NCBI GenBank assembly: GCA_947492375.1
Contig: CANLMI010000002.1
Coordinates: 993,529 to 1,057,528 of the forward strand
Reading direction: 5' to 3'
Length of the DNA stretch: 64,000 nt
Source of the DNA: an uncultured Kordiimonas sp.
Lineage (GTDB): Bacteria; Pseudomonadota; Alphaproteobacteria; Sphingomonadales; Kordiimonadaceae
Part shown: piece after piece, positions 1 to 9,254 of the stretch
How positions within the stretch are numbered: position 1 is the stretch's first letter
Layout: every line of letters begins with the position of its first letter
Translations under genes and position numbers: made by a program
Notes under the pieces: generated by a model
What the model saw: the letters and a program-made list of their open reading frames with translations, nothing else
Database searches by the model: none
Told to the model about the DNA's origin: nothing

Positions 1-630
1 CTGCGCAGCATCATCAAACTGGCCGGCGCCTCGTGCAGCAGAGGCAAGCAAGAGCAATATATCAATTCGCCCCGGTTCAGCTTTTGAAACGGCCTTAAGG
101 TCGGTATAGGCCTGTTCAAAATTATCATCAGCGGCAGCAATACGCGATCTATCTATCAAAAGTTCACGCTCTTGCGAACTCCCCTCGGCTGTCAGAGATA
201 AAGCATTATCAATCGCCTCTTCTGCACGTACGATTTCATCCGCGACTAACCAAGCGTTCGCAGCTTGACCATAAATTTCTGCTAATAAAAAAGCATTGGC
301 AACCAACCGTTTCCCAAGGCGCACAGGCATATCCCGCCCGACACGCATATCATCAACCAATCGTTCCAAACGGATAGCCGCTTCTTCATGTTCACCAAGG
401 TAAAATAAGCCAAGTGCTTCACAGTGCCGTGCAGGCACCCCGCCTCCTTCACCTTTCCAAATCAATGCTTCATTAATAGCGCTATCAGGAGCCTTTGATG
501 TCAGGTCAAGGCAATTGGCATACCGTTGCTCATCAGATTGAAATTCGCTCTGCTGAGCGACCAAATGAAGCGAGACGCATAGTATGCTGACACTTATTTT
601 ATTAAAAAGAGATAGTATTTCTTTCATCAT
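1..630 (-). CDS. Secreted TPR-like repeat protein, partial (C-terminus outside window)
   Basis: An open frame runs from an ATG at 630 to the first base of the window, so about 210 N-terminal residues are seen and the C-terminus is missing. A GAGGG ribosome site lies about 8 bases before the ATG. The first 26 or so residues (two Met, Lys, then a hydrophobic run ending near VAQQ) look like a signal peptide. The rest is helical with alternating Ala/Leu pairs such as ALGLFYLGEHEEAAIRLE, typical of tetratricopeptide-type repeats, which usually mediate protein contacts. A periplasmic repeat protein is the best reading; the specific function is unknown. It is divergent from the SDR gene at 693. Confidence 0.65.
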   Translation of the reverse strand, partial: MMKEILSLFNKISVSILCVSLHLVAQQSEFQSDEQRYANCLDLTSKAPDSAINEALIWKGEGGGVPARHCEALGLFYLGEHEEAAIRLERLVDDMRVGRDMPVRLGKRLVANAFLLAEIYGQAANAWLVADEIVRAEEAIDNALSLTAEGSSQERELLIDRSRIAAADDNFEQAYTDLKAVSKAEPGRIDILLLLASAARGAGQFDDAAQ

Positions 631-692
631 GGCGGCTACCCTCTATAATCGGTGTGGCAATTTCAAGACATAAATAAAAAGCTGACAATTTT

Positions 693-1583
693 ATGATACA
701 AAAAACACCACATCTACTTGTGTTCGGCCCCGGTTACACAGCGCGGCCTATCATGAAACACTTCAAAGATAAAGGCTGGAAAGTCAGCGCATCTTGGCGG
801 CGAAGCGAAGCTAAACAGGAACTGGAACATTTAGGGTATCAACCTATCGCTCTTAATAGAGATAGTGACCCAAAAAATCATGACTTAACCGACGTTACAC
901 ACATTCTAACCTCTATTGCGCCCAAAAATGAAAACGACCCGATTCTACCAATCTTGAAAGAATGGCAGCCCGAAATGCCTGACATTGAATGGATAGGGTA
1001 TTTATCTAGTACAAATGTATATGGCAATCATGATGGTGCATGGGTAGACGAATTAACCCAGTGTACCCCCTCATTAGACCGAGGAAAAAGGCGGCTAAAG
1101 GCCGAAGATGATTGGAGGGACTTTTCCAACCTCATTAATGCCCGGTACCATATTTTCAGACTGGCTGGCATATACGGCCCAGACCGAAACGCCATACGCA
1201 CAATGATGGCAGGTAGAGCTAAAAGAATTATCAAAGAAGGCCAGATTTTTAGCCGTATTCATGTGGAGGATATTTGCCAAGTAGTAGTTAAAGCTGCAAC
1301 AGGTACTTATGAAACTAATATTTTCAACCTTGCTGATGATTATGCCTGTCCACCACAAGATGTGATTGTGGAAGCCGCAAATTTATTAGGCGTTTCAGCA
1401 CCAACAGCCCAAGACTGGGAAACAGCAGACTTAAGCCCTATGGCCCGTAGTTTTTATCTGGAGAGCAAACGCGTTAAAAATGATAAGATCAAATCTATTC
1501 TGGATATAACGCTTAAATATCCAACATATAAAGTTGGCCTGAATAGCTTATTGAAATATGAAATGGACCAAACAAACGGTTAA
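693..1583 (+). CDS. SDR-family NAD(P)-dependent oxidoreductase/epimerase (YeeZ-like)
   Basis: 296 residues. The N-terminus has a Rossmann dinucleotide loop, FGPGYTARPI (residues about 11-20), and the middle has YLSSTNVYG, the Ser-x-x-Tyr region of atypical extended SDRs of the YeeZ type. The usual YxxxK lysine is not evident after that Tyr, which is common in this subgroup and leaves the catalytic activity open. The C-terminus contains HVEDICQVVVKA, a segment found in NAD-dependent epimerases. Substrate unknown. The stop overlaps by 4 bases the end of the convergent universal stress protein gene. No strong ribosome site precedes the ATG. Confidence 0.75.
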   Translation: MIQKTPHLLVFGPGYTARPIMKHFKDKGWKVSASWRRSEAKQELEHLGYQPIALNRDSDPKNHDLTDVTHILTSIAPKNENDPILPILKEWQPEMPDIEWIGYLSSTNVYGNHDGAWVDELTQCTPSLDRGKRRLKAEDDWRDFSNLINARYHIFRLAGIYGPDRNAIRTMMAGRAKRIIKEGQIFSRIHVEDICQVVVKAATGTYETNIFNLADDYACPPQDVIVEAANLLGVSAPTAQDWETADLSPMARSFYLESKRVKNDKIKSILDITLKYPTYKVGLNSLLKYEMDQTNG

Positions 1584-2101
1584 GCGATTGCATCAACCTG
1601 ATCATAAGTCATCGAACCAGGCACTAGCATAACCGGACACCGCATATTACCGACAAATTCACCCGCAAAGTAATCCACAAGTGGCCCGGGGTCACCCTCA
1701 GAACCTGCCCCTAATACTAAGCCGAATAAGTCGTCACGGTCTTCAATAAAGTCGCGCAAAGCATCTTTGGGCTCACCTTCAACAATAATCGTTTCTGGTT
1801 TTACACCGCAATAAGTTTCCAGCCGGCTTGCCATATCACCGAGAAGGGTTCTTGCTTCATCGTAAGCTTCTTCACGCATACGATCAGCCACCGCTACCCA
1901 GTGCTGGAATTCACCGGGCCGTATGCAGTGAAACAGAATTAATCCACCACCCGTAATATGACCAGCTCGTGCTGCTGCAAACCTGATAGCGACCTTCGAT
2001 TCAGGTGAATCGTCAACCACAACCAAAAGTTTGCGGCTGCGCTTTTGTATCGGTCTTGCGGGTGCCTTAATATCATCATTCATGAGAGTTTCTTCTGTCA
2101 T
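1580..2101 (-). CDS. Universal stress protein (UspA family)
   Basis: 173 residues, a single Usp domain after a basic N-terminal tail of about 22 residues. KLLVVVDDSPESKVAIRFA is the first strand and helix of the fold, and VLGAGSEGDPGPLVDYF corresponds to the region of the ATP-binding G-x2-G-x9-G motif, but with altered spacing, so nucleotide binding is uncertain. CPVMLVPGS is the final strand. Usp proteins are cytoplasmic stress-survival factors of varied function. The start could instead be the second Met (2083). Convergent with the SDR gene. Confidence 0.85.
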   Translation of the reverse strand: MTEETLMNDDIKAPARPIQKRSRKLLVVVDDSPESKVAIRFAAARAGHITGGGLILFHCIRPGEFQHWVAVADRMREEAYDEARTLLGDMASRLETYCGVKPETIIVEGEPKDALRDFIEDRDDLFGLVLGAGSEGDPGPLVDYFAGEFVGNMRCPVMLVPGSMTYDQVDAIA

Positions 2102-2172
2102 AATGTCAGCTTGGCAGCAGTTTTAATTGCTGACAAGTATTAATTATAATTCCAGAATCTTTAATCTCGTTT

Positions 2173-3186
2173 TTAATTCAATAGAATATTAGTCACTTCT
2201 TTTAATTGCGTTCTCGCCCGAAGCAAATAAAACCCTTGTATAGACAAATGGTTAGCAATTATTCCATCGACTGCCCCATTAGTAACCAAAGTGGGGTTTA
2301 ATGTAGCAGCTGCTTCCAGCGATCTTAAAAGTTCATCATAAACTTTCGCAAGCTCACGGTCTTCTACAACACTGGTAAAATCGACACGCAGTGACTTCAA
2401 AAGAAGTGTATAGGCATAGACTTGGCCCTTCACTTCATAAAAGACATTATCAACCCCAAAGTCAGGAACAAAGCCACCAGCATTATCACCGATATATTTC
2501 TCAAGCTTTGCAGATGATGCACCGAGGTCAGAGGCAATGCGCTCCAATGTCATTCTCAAATTATCAGCACGCCGTTCATATACAGCGTCACCAATACTGA
2601 CACGATTATTATAGGCACGGAAATCTTTGGCAGCATCTCTGTAAAAATGATCAGAAGATTTTGTCGGTAGCCAAGATTCAATAACCCAACGTTCAGGTTC
2701 TATCGCCAAATTTCCAGCCGCTTTTTCCAAATCTCTATCTACTGCACTTGAACCACGGGACCTACCCAGTTGATCTCTTAATTCTAGTGAGAAACGTGAA
2801 AAAGCACCAAACATACCCTTTTGAAACGCAGGGGTATTATCAACCCACCACCCCGGTAAAAATGCTGGATCATTTGGTGTCCAATTATGCTCTACAGTTT
2901 CCCGGGTGATTAAATGCGCCATTAAAGCCACCGCGTTAGAGCCTCCGGGCGGCGGTGCTATCGCCGGCGCCAAATCATCATCAATACGATTAACAAACGC
3001 CATTCCAATAAGAATATAAACTACGAAAACAACAGGGACAGCGATTAACAGTTTACGCCAAGTACTACCAGAAACCGTTCTGAGCCAACCTGTAAACCAA
3101 TGCCAAAAGGCCAATAGCTTTGCTTTCAGAAAAACCATCAGAGCACCAACTCGCTCACCAATCCATAATGAAAGCTCTTTTAACAT
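2173..3186 (-). CDS. DUF2333 family membrane-anchored protein
   Basis: 337 residues from the ATG at 3186, which follows a GAGG ribosome site by 8 bases; a TTG 24 bases upstream is less likely. A transmembrane helix at roughly residues 43-63 (LLIAVPVVFVVYILIGMAFV) follows a Trp-rich amphipathic N-terminus, and the remaining 270 residues should be periplasmic. The segments MAHLITRETVEHNWTPNDP and FLPGWWVDNTPAFQKGM match DUF2333, a family of unknown function in proteobacteria. No operon partner is evident. Confidence 0.8.
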   Translation of the reverse strand: MLKELSLWIGERVGALMVFLKAKLLAFWHWFTGWLRTVSGSTWRKLLIAVPVVFVVYILIGMAFVNRIDDDLAPAIAPPPGGSNAVALMAHLITRETVEHNWTPNDPAFLPGWWVDNTPAFQKGMFGAFSRFSLELRDQLGRSRGSSAVDRDLEKAAGNLAIEPERWVIESWLPTKSSDHFYRDAAKDFRAYNNRVSIGDAVYERRADNLRMTLERIASDLGASSAKLEKYIGDNAGGFVPDFGVDNVFYEVKGQVYAYTLLLKSLRVDFTSVVEDRELAKVYDELLRSLEAAATLNPTLVTNGAVDGIIANHLSIQGFYLLRARTQLKEVTNILLN

Positions 3187-3365
3187 ACTTGTTTCCTCGT
3201 CCCTGACCAAAGCATTGTCAGCTTCATATTTCCCGCTGTTTATCAGCAGTGATTATATATCATGTCGGTATATTCATCAAAAAAACAAGAGGAAAGGTAT
3301 ATATGATAGTAGTTTCATGCCCTATATATCTTGAAACCTGCTCTAATCCGCCGTATTGAACAGCT

Positions 3366-3734
3366 ATGGGAAAAAAGATATACAAAATCCTCCGCCAAGA
3401 GGAATGGTCAACAGCGCTTGAAAGCGGTGTTTTGGTTGGTGCCCCCATTGATATTCAAGACGGTTTCATTCATTTTTCCAGTCGCGATCAAGTAGAAGAA
3501 ACAGCCCAAAAACACTTCAAAAATGAAACAAATCTTTTTCTTCTGGAAGTGGATGAAAATGATTTAAGTGATACGTGTTTAAAATGGGAAAAATCTCGCG
3601 GTAATCAACTATTCCCTCACCTCTATGATACTTTACAAATCGACCTGATCTCTCAGGTTTGGCCTTTAATATACCAAGAAAGCGGTCAGCACGACTTTTC
3701 ATTTCTTACTAAATCAATTAACCCACAATACTGA
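3366..3734 (+). CDS. DUF952 family protein
   Basis: 122 residues, the usual size for DUF952. Characteristic elements are the start IYKILRQEEWSTAL, the DGFIHFSSRDQVEETA segment, and the late HLYDTLQIDLI. The family adopts a fold resembling ADP-ribosyltransferases but has no firmly established role; in many proteobacteria it sits directly in front of pyrD, as here, where the stop is 5 bases before the pyrD start. The two are therefore probably co-transcribed. Confidence 0.85.
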   Translation: MGKKIYKILRQEEWSTALESGVLVGAPIDIQDGFIHFSSRDQVEETAQKHFKNETNLFLLEVDENDLSDTCLKWEKSRGNQLFPHLYDTLQIDLISQVWPLIYQESGQHDFSFLTKSINPQY

Positions 3735-3739
3735 GATAT

Positions 3740-4816
3740 GTGATGTCGTTCATTTTTAATTCGCTTAAGCCAATTATCCATTCCATGGACCCCGAGCAGG
3801 CGCATAACCTTACCATCAAATCACTTAAAGCAGGGCTGGGGGGGCTTTTTAGTAACGCATGCTTTAAAGATGATATTTTAAAAACAACAGCGTTTGGCCT
3901 GACGTTCGATAACCCAGTAGGTCTCGCTGCTGGTTTTGACAAAAATGCTGAAGTTATGCATGCGATGCTAAAAATGGGCTTTGGCTTCGTAGAAGCGGGT
4001 ACCGTTACACCAAAACCACAAACAGGCAACGATAAACCGCGACTATTCCGCCTTACCAAAGATCAAGCCGTGATTAACAGATTTGGCTTTAATAATAAGG
4101 GTTTAAACTTTTTTACCCACAAATTAAAATCAGCGCACAAAAAAGGGATCATTGGGGCAAATGTTGGTGCAAACAAAGATGCTTCTGATCGAACAGAAGA
4201 CTATGTCAAAGGGATTGAAACTCTATACGGCTTTTGCTCTTATTTTACGGTAAATATTTCCAGCCCAAACACACCGAGTCTCAGAGCTCTTCAGTCCAAA
4301 GCATCTCTTATTGACCTGATTAACCGCGTTCTGGAAGTTCGCTCTCAAAAAATATCAAAGGGAGCAAAACACACACCCATATTAGTAAAAATTGCCCCTG
4401 ACCTGACACATGATGATGTGGATGATATAGCAGATGTTGCAACATCAATGGATATTGATGGACTGATAGTAAGCAACACAACCATTACTAGGCCAAATAG
4501 TCTGCAATCGCCCTTGAAAGAAGAAACAGGCGGGTTATCAGGTAAACCCTTAATGCAACCCTCTACAATAATGTTGAAAAGAATATATCAGGCTACGGGC
4601 GGAAATGTCCCCCTCATTGGCGTGGGTGGTATATCAAATGGCATGGATGCTTTTGAGAAGATTTGCGCCGGGGCCTCGCTTGTACAACTCTATTCTGCAC
4701 TCGTTTATTCAGGACCAGGCCTTGTAAATCAAATCAACCGGGAACTGGCTACTCTCTTACGCCAATATAACTTCAAATCCATTGCCAGTGCCGTTGGCTC
4801 CAATGCTACAAACTAA
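3740..4816 (+). CDS. pyrD: Dihydroorotate dehydrogenase (quinone), class 2
   Basis: Oxidises dihydroorotate to orotate in pyrimidine synthesis, passing electrons from FMN to membrane quinone. 358 residues, normal for class 2, with the N-terminal helical extension that binds quinone. Seen are VGLAAGFDKNAEVM, NISSPNTPSLRALQ (carrying the class 2 catalytic Ser region), the FMN-contact segment VSNTTITRP and the late GVGGI phosphate loop. Start is GTG at 3740 or the adjacent ATG at 3743. Follows the DUF952 gene by 5 bases. Confidence 0.96.
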   Translation: MMSFIFNSLKPIIHSMDPEQAHNLTIKSLKAGLGGLFSNACFKDDILKTTAFGLTFDNPVGLAAGFDKNAEVMHAMLKMGFGFVEAGTVTPKPQTGNDKPRLFRLTKDQAVINRFGFNNKGLNFFTHKLKSAHKKGIIGANVGANKDASDRTEDYVKGIETLYGFCSYFTVNISSPNTPSLRALQSKASLIDLINRVLEVRSQKISKGAKHTPILVKIAPDLTHDDVDDIADVATSMDIDGLIVSNTTITRPNSLQSPLKEETGGLSGKPLMQPSTIMLKRIYQATGGNVPLIGVGGISNGMDAFEKICAGASLVQLYSALVYSGPGLVNQINRELATLLRQYNFKSIASAVGSNATN

Positions 4817-4849
4817 CCCTCTAGCTTATTAGCAAGCGTAGTTCTTTCC

Positions 4850-5362
4850 TTAATGAGGAAGGGGTCTACGGCGTGGTGGTCGATCGTCAAACGCTGGGGG
4901 CCTATCGCCAGGTGACCGCCTTGCCCGACCTCTAAAAATATTTTTTGCAATCTGCTGGCGTGTTTCCAGATCCAGATCAGCAACAGTACCGAGCAAAACA
5001 TCCCGCACAGGAGACTGCAACCGCATTGAATGCGTCATATGTTCATCCAATGCAGCCCGTAACACTTCTTTATTCACTATCTCAGTCGTCAAAATTTCGC
5101 GGATTCTTTGCTCAGTAGAACGTCGGGCGGTTAATGTTTCACGTAAAAGCGGTCGCTTTTTACGCATAAAGTCACGAACAGTATCTCGTTCTTCAGGTGG
5201 TAAATAACGGCTAATCTCGCGCAGATTAAATTCTATCCGCCCAACTGGTGGGCTAGATTTTAGCTCTTTCGCGTCTCTACCTATCCAAACACCAAAAACA
5301 AATATATTTAACGCAATAGATAGCAGCAAAGCTACATAAACCCATTTCATTTTCAGTTCCAT
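4850..5362 (-). CDS. Periplasmic sensor-like protein (heavy-metal sensor/CnrX-Spy type)
   Basis: 170 residues. One N-terminal transmembrane helix (about residues 7-27) leads to a periplasmic helical domain containing FNLREISRYLPPEERDTVRDF, a pattern shared by CnrX/Spy-like helical hairpin proteins and so-called periplasmic heavy-metal sensors. The C-terminal 30 residues are rich in Arg and Pro. The gene overlaps the preceding anti-sigma-like gene by 10 bases and is the last of the ECF sigma unit, so it probably senses or buffers an envelope signal for it. No metal ligands can be assigned with confidence. Confidence 0.7.
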   Translation of the reverse strand: MELKMKWVYVALLLSIALNIFVFGVWIGRDAKELKSSPPVGRIEFNLREISRYLPPEERDTVRDFMRKKRPLLRETLTARRSTEQRIREILTTEIVNKEVLRAALDEHMTHSMRLQSPVRDVLLGTVADLDLETRQQIAKNIFRGRARRSPGDRPPAFDDRPPRRRPLPH

Positions 5363-5850
5363 AGACTATCCCCAACATCCCAATCACTTTCATAATCCCA
5401 GCTAGCAAAATATTCGGTACTGATATCCACTTCACCACCATAGCTACTGTCAAAAAGGCCTTGTGCACCAGCAATTACACCAACCATGAGAATAGCAATC
5501 GCAAAGGCCGCCTGAGCGGCAAAACCTTTTGGCGAAAATAAAAATTTCATATCTAATAGTATTTGCCAAAAGCTTTGATTGATTACACCGGTATAAGAAA
5601 CGTCTTGAGCATAGTTTTCCGGAATATTGTATAGGGTATCAAGAAAAGGGCCTTCATTCGTTATGAAAGCCTGATCGCTCTCATTCCAAAGCTTATCCAG
5701 CCTTTCCCGTTCTGCCGAAAAGCGTTTACCATTAGAAGAGTTCAGAAAAGTTCTGGCAACCAACTGTATATCATCAGGCCACGCGTCCAGGTCCACTCCA
5801 TACCTGGATTCAAGCTCTTCAAATTCTTCTGCATCCATTTTCTTTACCAT
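5353..5850 (-). CDS. Putative membrane anti-sigma factor
   Basis: 165 residues. The N-terminal cytoplasmic part includes FEELESRYGVDLDAWPDD, resembling the start of alphaproteobacterial ECF anti-sigma factors. A single transmembrane helix lies near residues 113-130 (AAFAIAILMVGVIAGAQGL), followed by a short acidic, aromatic periplasmic tail. It starts 7 bases after the ECF sigma gene and overlaps the periplasmic sensor gene by 10 bases, the arrangement expected for sigma / anti-sigma / sensor units. No ZAS zinc motif (HxxxCxxC) is present. The role is inferred from context and topology. Confidence 0.65.
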   Translation of the reverse strand: MVKKMDAEEFEELESRYGVDLDAWPDDIQLVARTFLNSSNGKRFSAERERLDKLWNESDQAFITNEGPFLDTLYNIPENYAQDVSYTGVINQSFWQILLDMKFLFSPKGFAAQAAFAIAILMVGVIAGAQGLFDSSYGGEVDISTEYFASWDYESDWDVGDSLWN

Positions 5851-5857
5851 CTTACTT

Positions 5858-6433
5858 CTACCCTATGGTCTCCAAAAGCTCTTCTTTTTCTACTGTCAAA
5901 ACTTTCCGCAATGCTGCGCGTGATCTAACTAATAAAGATTCGTAAGCTTTAATATTCAATTCCATGATATCGGCAGCCTCTAAATTGCTGAGCTGATCAA
6001 GATAACTGAGCGTCACAGCAAGGCGCTGTCGATCAGATAATTCCCTCAATGCAGTCTGTAAGGTTTGATTTCTTTGCTGTTTTTCCAAAGCCCTATCAAC
6101 ACGTTCGCCAGTATCCATACTGTCATAATCATCAGGTAAGGAGTATGGTCGTTTCTTTCGTTTTTCATCGAGGCATTTATTCACCACAATCCGGTAGAAC
6201 CACGTTGAAAACTTGGCACGCTCTGCATCAAAACTATGGGCGTTGGTCCAAAGCTTTATAAAGGATTCTTGTACAATATCTTCAGCGATCGACATATCAC
6301 CCACTACCCTGAAGGCTATCATCCGAAACTGACGTGCATAGGTGTTAACAATCTGAGCGTACGCGCGTTTATCACCAAAGGCCACAGCCTTTACTAATTC
6401 TTCATCTGTAGTTTTTGAAGCGTTTGCCGCCAT
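5858..6433 (-). CDS. ECF-type RNA polymerase sigma factor
   Basis: 191 residues. Region 2 spans about residues 25-95, with the core-binding segment EDIVQESFIKLWTNA and WFYRIVVNKCLDEKRKKRP at region 2.4. Region 4 (about 125-180) has the helix-turn-helix LSNLEAADIMELNIKAYESL. It directs transcription of an envelope or stress regulon when released from its anti-sigma factor. First gene of the three-gene unit reading down to 4850; the unit is probably autoregulated, though I see no convincing GGAAC-type -35 element upstream. Confidence 0.9.
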   Translation of the reverse strand: MAANASKTTDEELVKAVAFGDKRAYAQIVNTYARQFRMIAFRVVGDMSIAEDIVQESFIKLWTNAHSFDAERAKFSTWFYRIVVNKCLDEKRKKRPYSLPDDYDSMDTGERVDRALEKQQRNQTLQTALRELSDRQRLAVTLSYLDQLSNLEAADIMELNIKAYESLLVRSRAALRKVLTVEKEELLETIG

Positions 6434-6511
6434 ATTATTTGCATCTCAATGCTATTATTAAGAGACTATACGTTCTCGTTTATTATAACCCTTCGCTGTA
6501 CTTATAATTTT

Positions 6512-7411
6512 TTAGACACATTTCACAGCTTCCTCAAAAACCATCAAATGCCGACGCGCAACCTCAAACCGATCATCGCCGTACCCCCCACCCATAACAA
6601 TAGCGATAGGAATAGACCGCCGAGTAACAGATTGAAGTACTATTTGTTCACGGGTGCGCAAACCTTCGTCCGTTAATGCCAAATGACCGAGTTTATCATT
6701 AATATGCGGATCAACACCTGCATTATAAAAAACAATATCAGGCAAATGTTGGTCTAATATATCAGGTAATATTTCCCTTAACTTGCCTAGATATTGATGA
6801 TCTGTTGCCCCGCGTGCCAAGCCAATATCAAGGTTACTCATGGATTTACGGAACGGGAAATTTTTTTCGCAGTGCATGGAAAATGTGAAAACATCAGGAT
6901 CATCTGCAAAAATAGACGCGGTACCATCACCTTGATGAACATCAAGGTCGATGACCATAGCTGTCTTTACTGCACCTATATGTTTTAACGACGCAGTAGC
7001 GATCGCTACATCATTAAAGACACAAAACCCCGAACCGAACCCAGCATGGGCATGGTGGCTTCCCCCTGCGGTATTACAGGCAATGCCGTGTTCAAGCGCG
7101 AGCTTAGCGGTTAGTAAAGTCCCCCCTGAACCAAGTCGGGGCCGAATATGCAATTGCTCTGTCGCAGCAAGCCCGATCCGCCTAAGCGCGGCAGGTTCAA
7201 GCGAAAGCCCCAAAACCTGTTGCACATATGTTAAATCATGCACCAGTTTAATCGCCTCAACGGCGATCATTTCAGGTTCATATAGATCAATCGAATGTTT
7301 CAGTTTACTCTGAACCAGTAAATCAATGAGCGCAGCATATTTACTTTCCTGAGATGAGCCAGTGCGGGACAGTGAAACCCTGTAACCATCATGATGAACA
7401 ATTCTAAGCAC
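6512..7411 (-). CDS. Histone deacetylase family protein (zinc amidohydrolase)
   Basis: 299 residues from the GTG at 7411, chosen because GAGAGG lies five bases upstream; a TTG at 7429 would add six residues. Arginase/deacetylase fold hydrolase acting on acetylated lysine or acetyl-polyamine-type substrates. Visible motifs are GGSHHAHAGFGSGFC (catalytic His pair), the metal site DLDVHQGDGTA, and NAGVDPH (third metal Asp). MGGGYG near the C-terminus corresponds to the oxyanion Tyr region. Substrate cannot be told from sequence. It stands alone beside the ECF unit. Confidence 0.9.
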   Translation of the reverse strand: MLRIVHHDGYRVSLSRTGSSQESKYAALIDLLVQSKLKHSIDLYEPEMIAVEAIKLVHDLTYVQQVLGLSLEPAALRRIGLAATEQLHIRPRLGSGGTLLTAKLALEHGIACNTAGGSHHAHAGFGSGFCVFNDVAIATASLKHIGAVKTAMVIDLDVHQGDGTASIFADDPDVFTFSMHCEKNFPFRKSMSNLDIGLARGATDHQYLGKLREILPDILDQHLPDIVFYNAGVDPHINDKLGHLALTDEGLRTREQIVLQSVTRRSIPIAIVMGGGYGDDRFEVARRHLMVFEEAVKCV

Positions 7412-7560
7412 ACTTACCTCTCTGTCCAACGGTTTAGATACTTATGGGATATGAACTGTCTAATCTCAAACAAATTTATAAATTGTACCCGCCAGAATAA
7501 ACCAGTAAAACTTATTTAAATATGATATTACAACAGCATAATGGGTAGGGCGATAAACTG

Positions 7561-8880
7561 TTGGATACTGTAAAAAACCCTAACAGGCAAATTTGGGCAA
7601 TTGCTGGCCCGGCGATTATAGCAAATTCTTCTGCGCCTATTGTCGGCCTTGTTGATACTTGGGCAATCGGCCATTTACCTAAAGCAGAGTATTTAGCGGC
7701 AATCGCTGTGGGCTCTACAATTTTCACTTATATTTTCTGGGCGTTTGGGTTTCTAAGAATGGGAACAACCGGTCATGCTGCACAAGCTTATGGCCAGAAA
7801 AACCATAATCGTTTAGCACAACTTTTAGTTCGCTCCAGTTTTATTGGTCTGACAATATCTGGTTTAATTCTTATTTTACAAACATTTATTCTTGATAGTG
7901 CCCTTCAGATATTATCTCCCCCTCAATCCACATTAGCCTCTTTAACCGCTTATTTTAATACACGTATATGGGCAGCACCGTTTACGTTGTTTTTATATAC
8001 AGCAAATGGTTTCTTGATTGGTGTATCAAGAGCAAAATCTGTTCTTGTGTTACAATTGATTTTAAATACCTGTAATATGTGTTTGAATTTAATCTTTGTT
8101 ATTGGATTAGGGATGGGGGTTACGGGTGTCGCATTAGGCACTCTCATCGCAGAGATAATTGCGGCTCTAATTGCCTTCTGGCTCATTATCAAACAAATTG
8201 ATTCCAAGTCTTTATTAAAACAAATTAAATCTGGCATTACATGGAAGATAAATGCTTTCAAACCATTGATAAGTACAAATTTCTATTTGCTCATTCGGAC
8301 CTTGTTATTAATGACAGCACTCTCTCTGTTAACCAGAGAAGCAGCGAAATTTGGCGAAGATGCCTTGGCAGCAAGCCAAGTTTTATCAACCTTTTTTATG
8401 CTTATCAGTCTTGGGCTAGATGGGTTTGCATATTCAGCAGAAGCATTAGCTGGTGCAGCTTATGGCGCTAAAAACAAGCCGGCATTTGAAACATGGGTAA
8501 AATATGGATTTTACTGGGCTATACTCGCAGCTATCACGTATTCATTTGCCTTCTGGCTTTTTGGCCCCGTAATTATTAATACCCTAACTAATATTCAGGC
8601 AATCAAAGCTCAGGCACATCAAGCGCTTTCAGCAATTATAATATTACCTATTGCCGCTGTTTGGTGTTTTCAATTTGATGGGATTTATATAGGCGTAACC
8701 GCAAGTAAAGCCATGATGGTTACCATGACGTTAGCTTTTTTTATTTTTCTTATCATTTTGGGGCCGCTATCAACCTTATATGGACTGAAAGGAATATGGT
8801 TTGCTGCAGCAATTTTCATGCTGGCCCGAGGGGCAGGCCAAGCGCTTTATTATCCAAAATTAAAAGTACAGATGTCTTGA
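7561..8880 (+). CDS. MATE family efflux transporter (DinF-like)
   Basis: 439 residues with about 12 hydrophobic segments in two homologous halves, the normal size of MATE cation/drug antiporters. The N-terminal IWAIAGPAIIANSSAPIVGLVD and YLAAIAVGS segments and the second-half SLGLDGFAYSAEALAGAAYGAK match the DinF/NorM pattern. Inner membrane; exports organic compounds using a cation gradient, substrate unknown. The probable start is a TTG at 7561 with AGGGCG about 9 bases upstream; no in-frame ATG lies near. Confidence 0.88.
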   Translation: MDTVKNPNRQIWAIAGPAIIANSSAPIVGLVDTWAIGHLPKAEYLAAIAVGSTIFTYIFWAFGFLRMGTTGHAAQAYGQKNHNRLAQLLVRSSFIGLTISGLILILQTFILDSALQILSPPQSTLASLTAYFNTRIWAAPFTLFLYTANGFLIGVSRAKSVLVLQLILNTCNMCLNLIFVIGLGMGVTGVALGTLIAEIIAALIAFWLIIKQIDSKSLLKQIKSGITWKINAFKPLISTNFYLLIRTLLLMTALSLLTREAAKFGEDALAASQVLSTFFMLISLGLDGFAYSAEALAGAAYGAKNKPAFETWVKYGFYWAILAAITYSFAFWLFGPVIINTLTNIQAIKAQAHQALSAIIILPIAAVWCFQFDGIYIGVTASKAMMVTMTLAFFIFLIILGPLSTLYGLKGIWFAAAIFMLARGAGQALYYPKLKVQMS

Positions 8881-8909
8881 ATACAAAAGCGCTTTGACAT
8901 TATTCGCTA

Positions 8910-9254
8910 TTACAAAATTTCCAAAACACTCTCAGGTGGTCGCCCAAGCCGTGCCTGACCATCCTTTATTACAACGGGTCGTTCAATCAACTTTGGTGTC
9001 TTTACCATTGCTTCAATCAGAGCATCATGGTCAGAGACATTTGCCAAACCTTGATCTTTATAATCCGCCTCTCCTTTTCGCATTAAAGCACGCGGTTCAA
9101 TGCCGAGCATATCCAAAACATTTTTAATGTCTTCAACGCTTGGCGCTGAATCCAAATATAGTCTGATTTCCGGCGAAAGGCCTTTTTCTTCAATGAGGGC
9201 AAGCGTTTGACGCGATTTACTACAACGCGGATTATGCCAGATTGTTAAACTCAT
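8910..9254 (-). CDS. arsC: Arsenate reductase (ArsC/Spx-type, glutaredoxin-linked)
   Basis: 114 residues, the usual length. The N-terminal HNPRCSKSRQTL holds the catalytic Cys near residue 11, and the conserved arginines that bind oxyanion appear in RALMRKGE, LIERPVVI and ARLGRPPE. ArsC reduces arsenate to arsenite using glutathione/glutaredoxin. No arsenite pump or ArsR lies nearby, so this solitary copy may serve another thiol-redox role. Confidence 0.9.
   Translation of the reverse strand: MSLTIWHNPRCSKSRQTLALIEEKGLSPEIRLYLDSAPSVEDIKNVLDMLGIEPRALMRKGEADYKDQGLANVSDHDALIEAMVKTPKLIERPVVIKDGQARLGRPPESVLEIL

Noticed and set aside
7470-7481. AATTTATAAATT palindrome ahead of the MATE gene
   Set aside because: Purely A/T, short and common by chance in such DNA.
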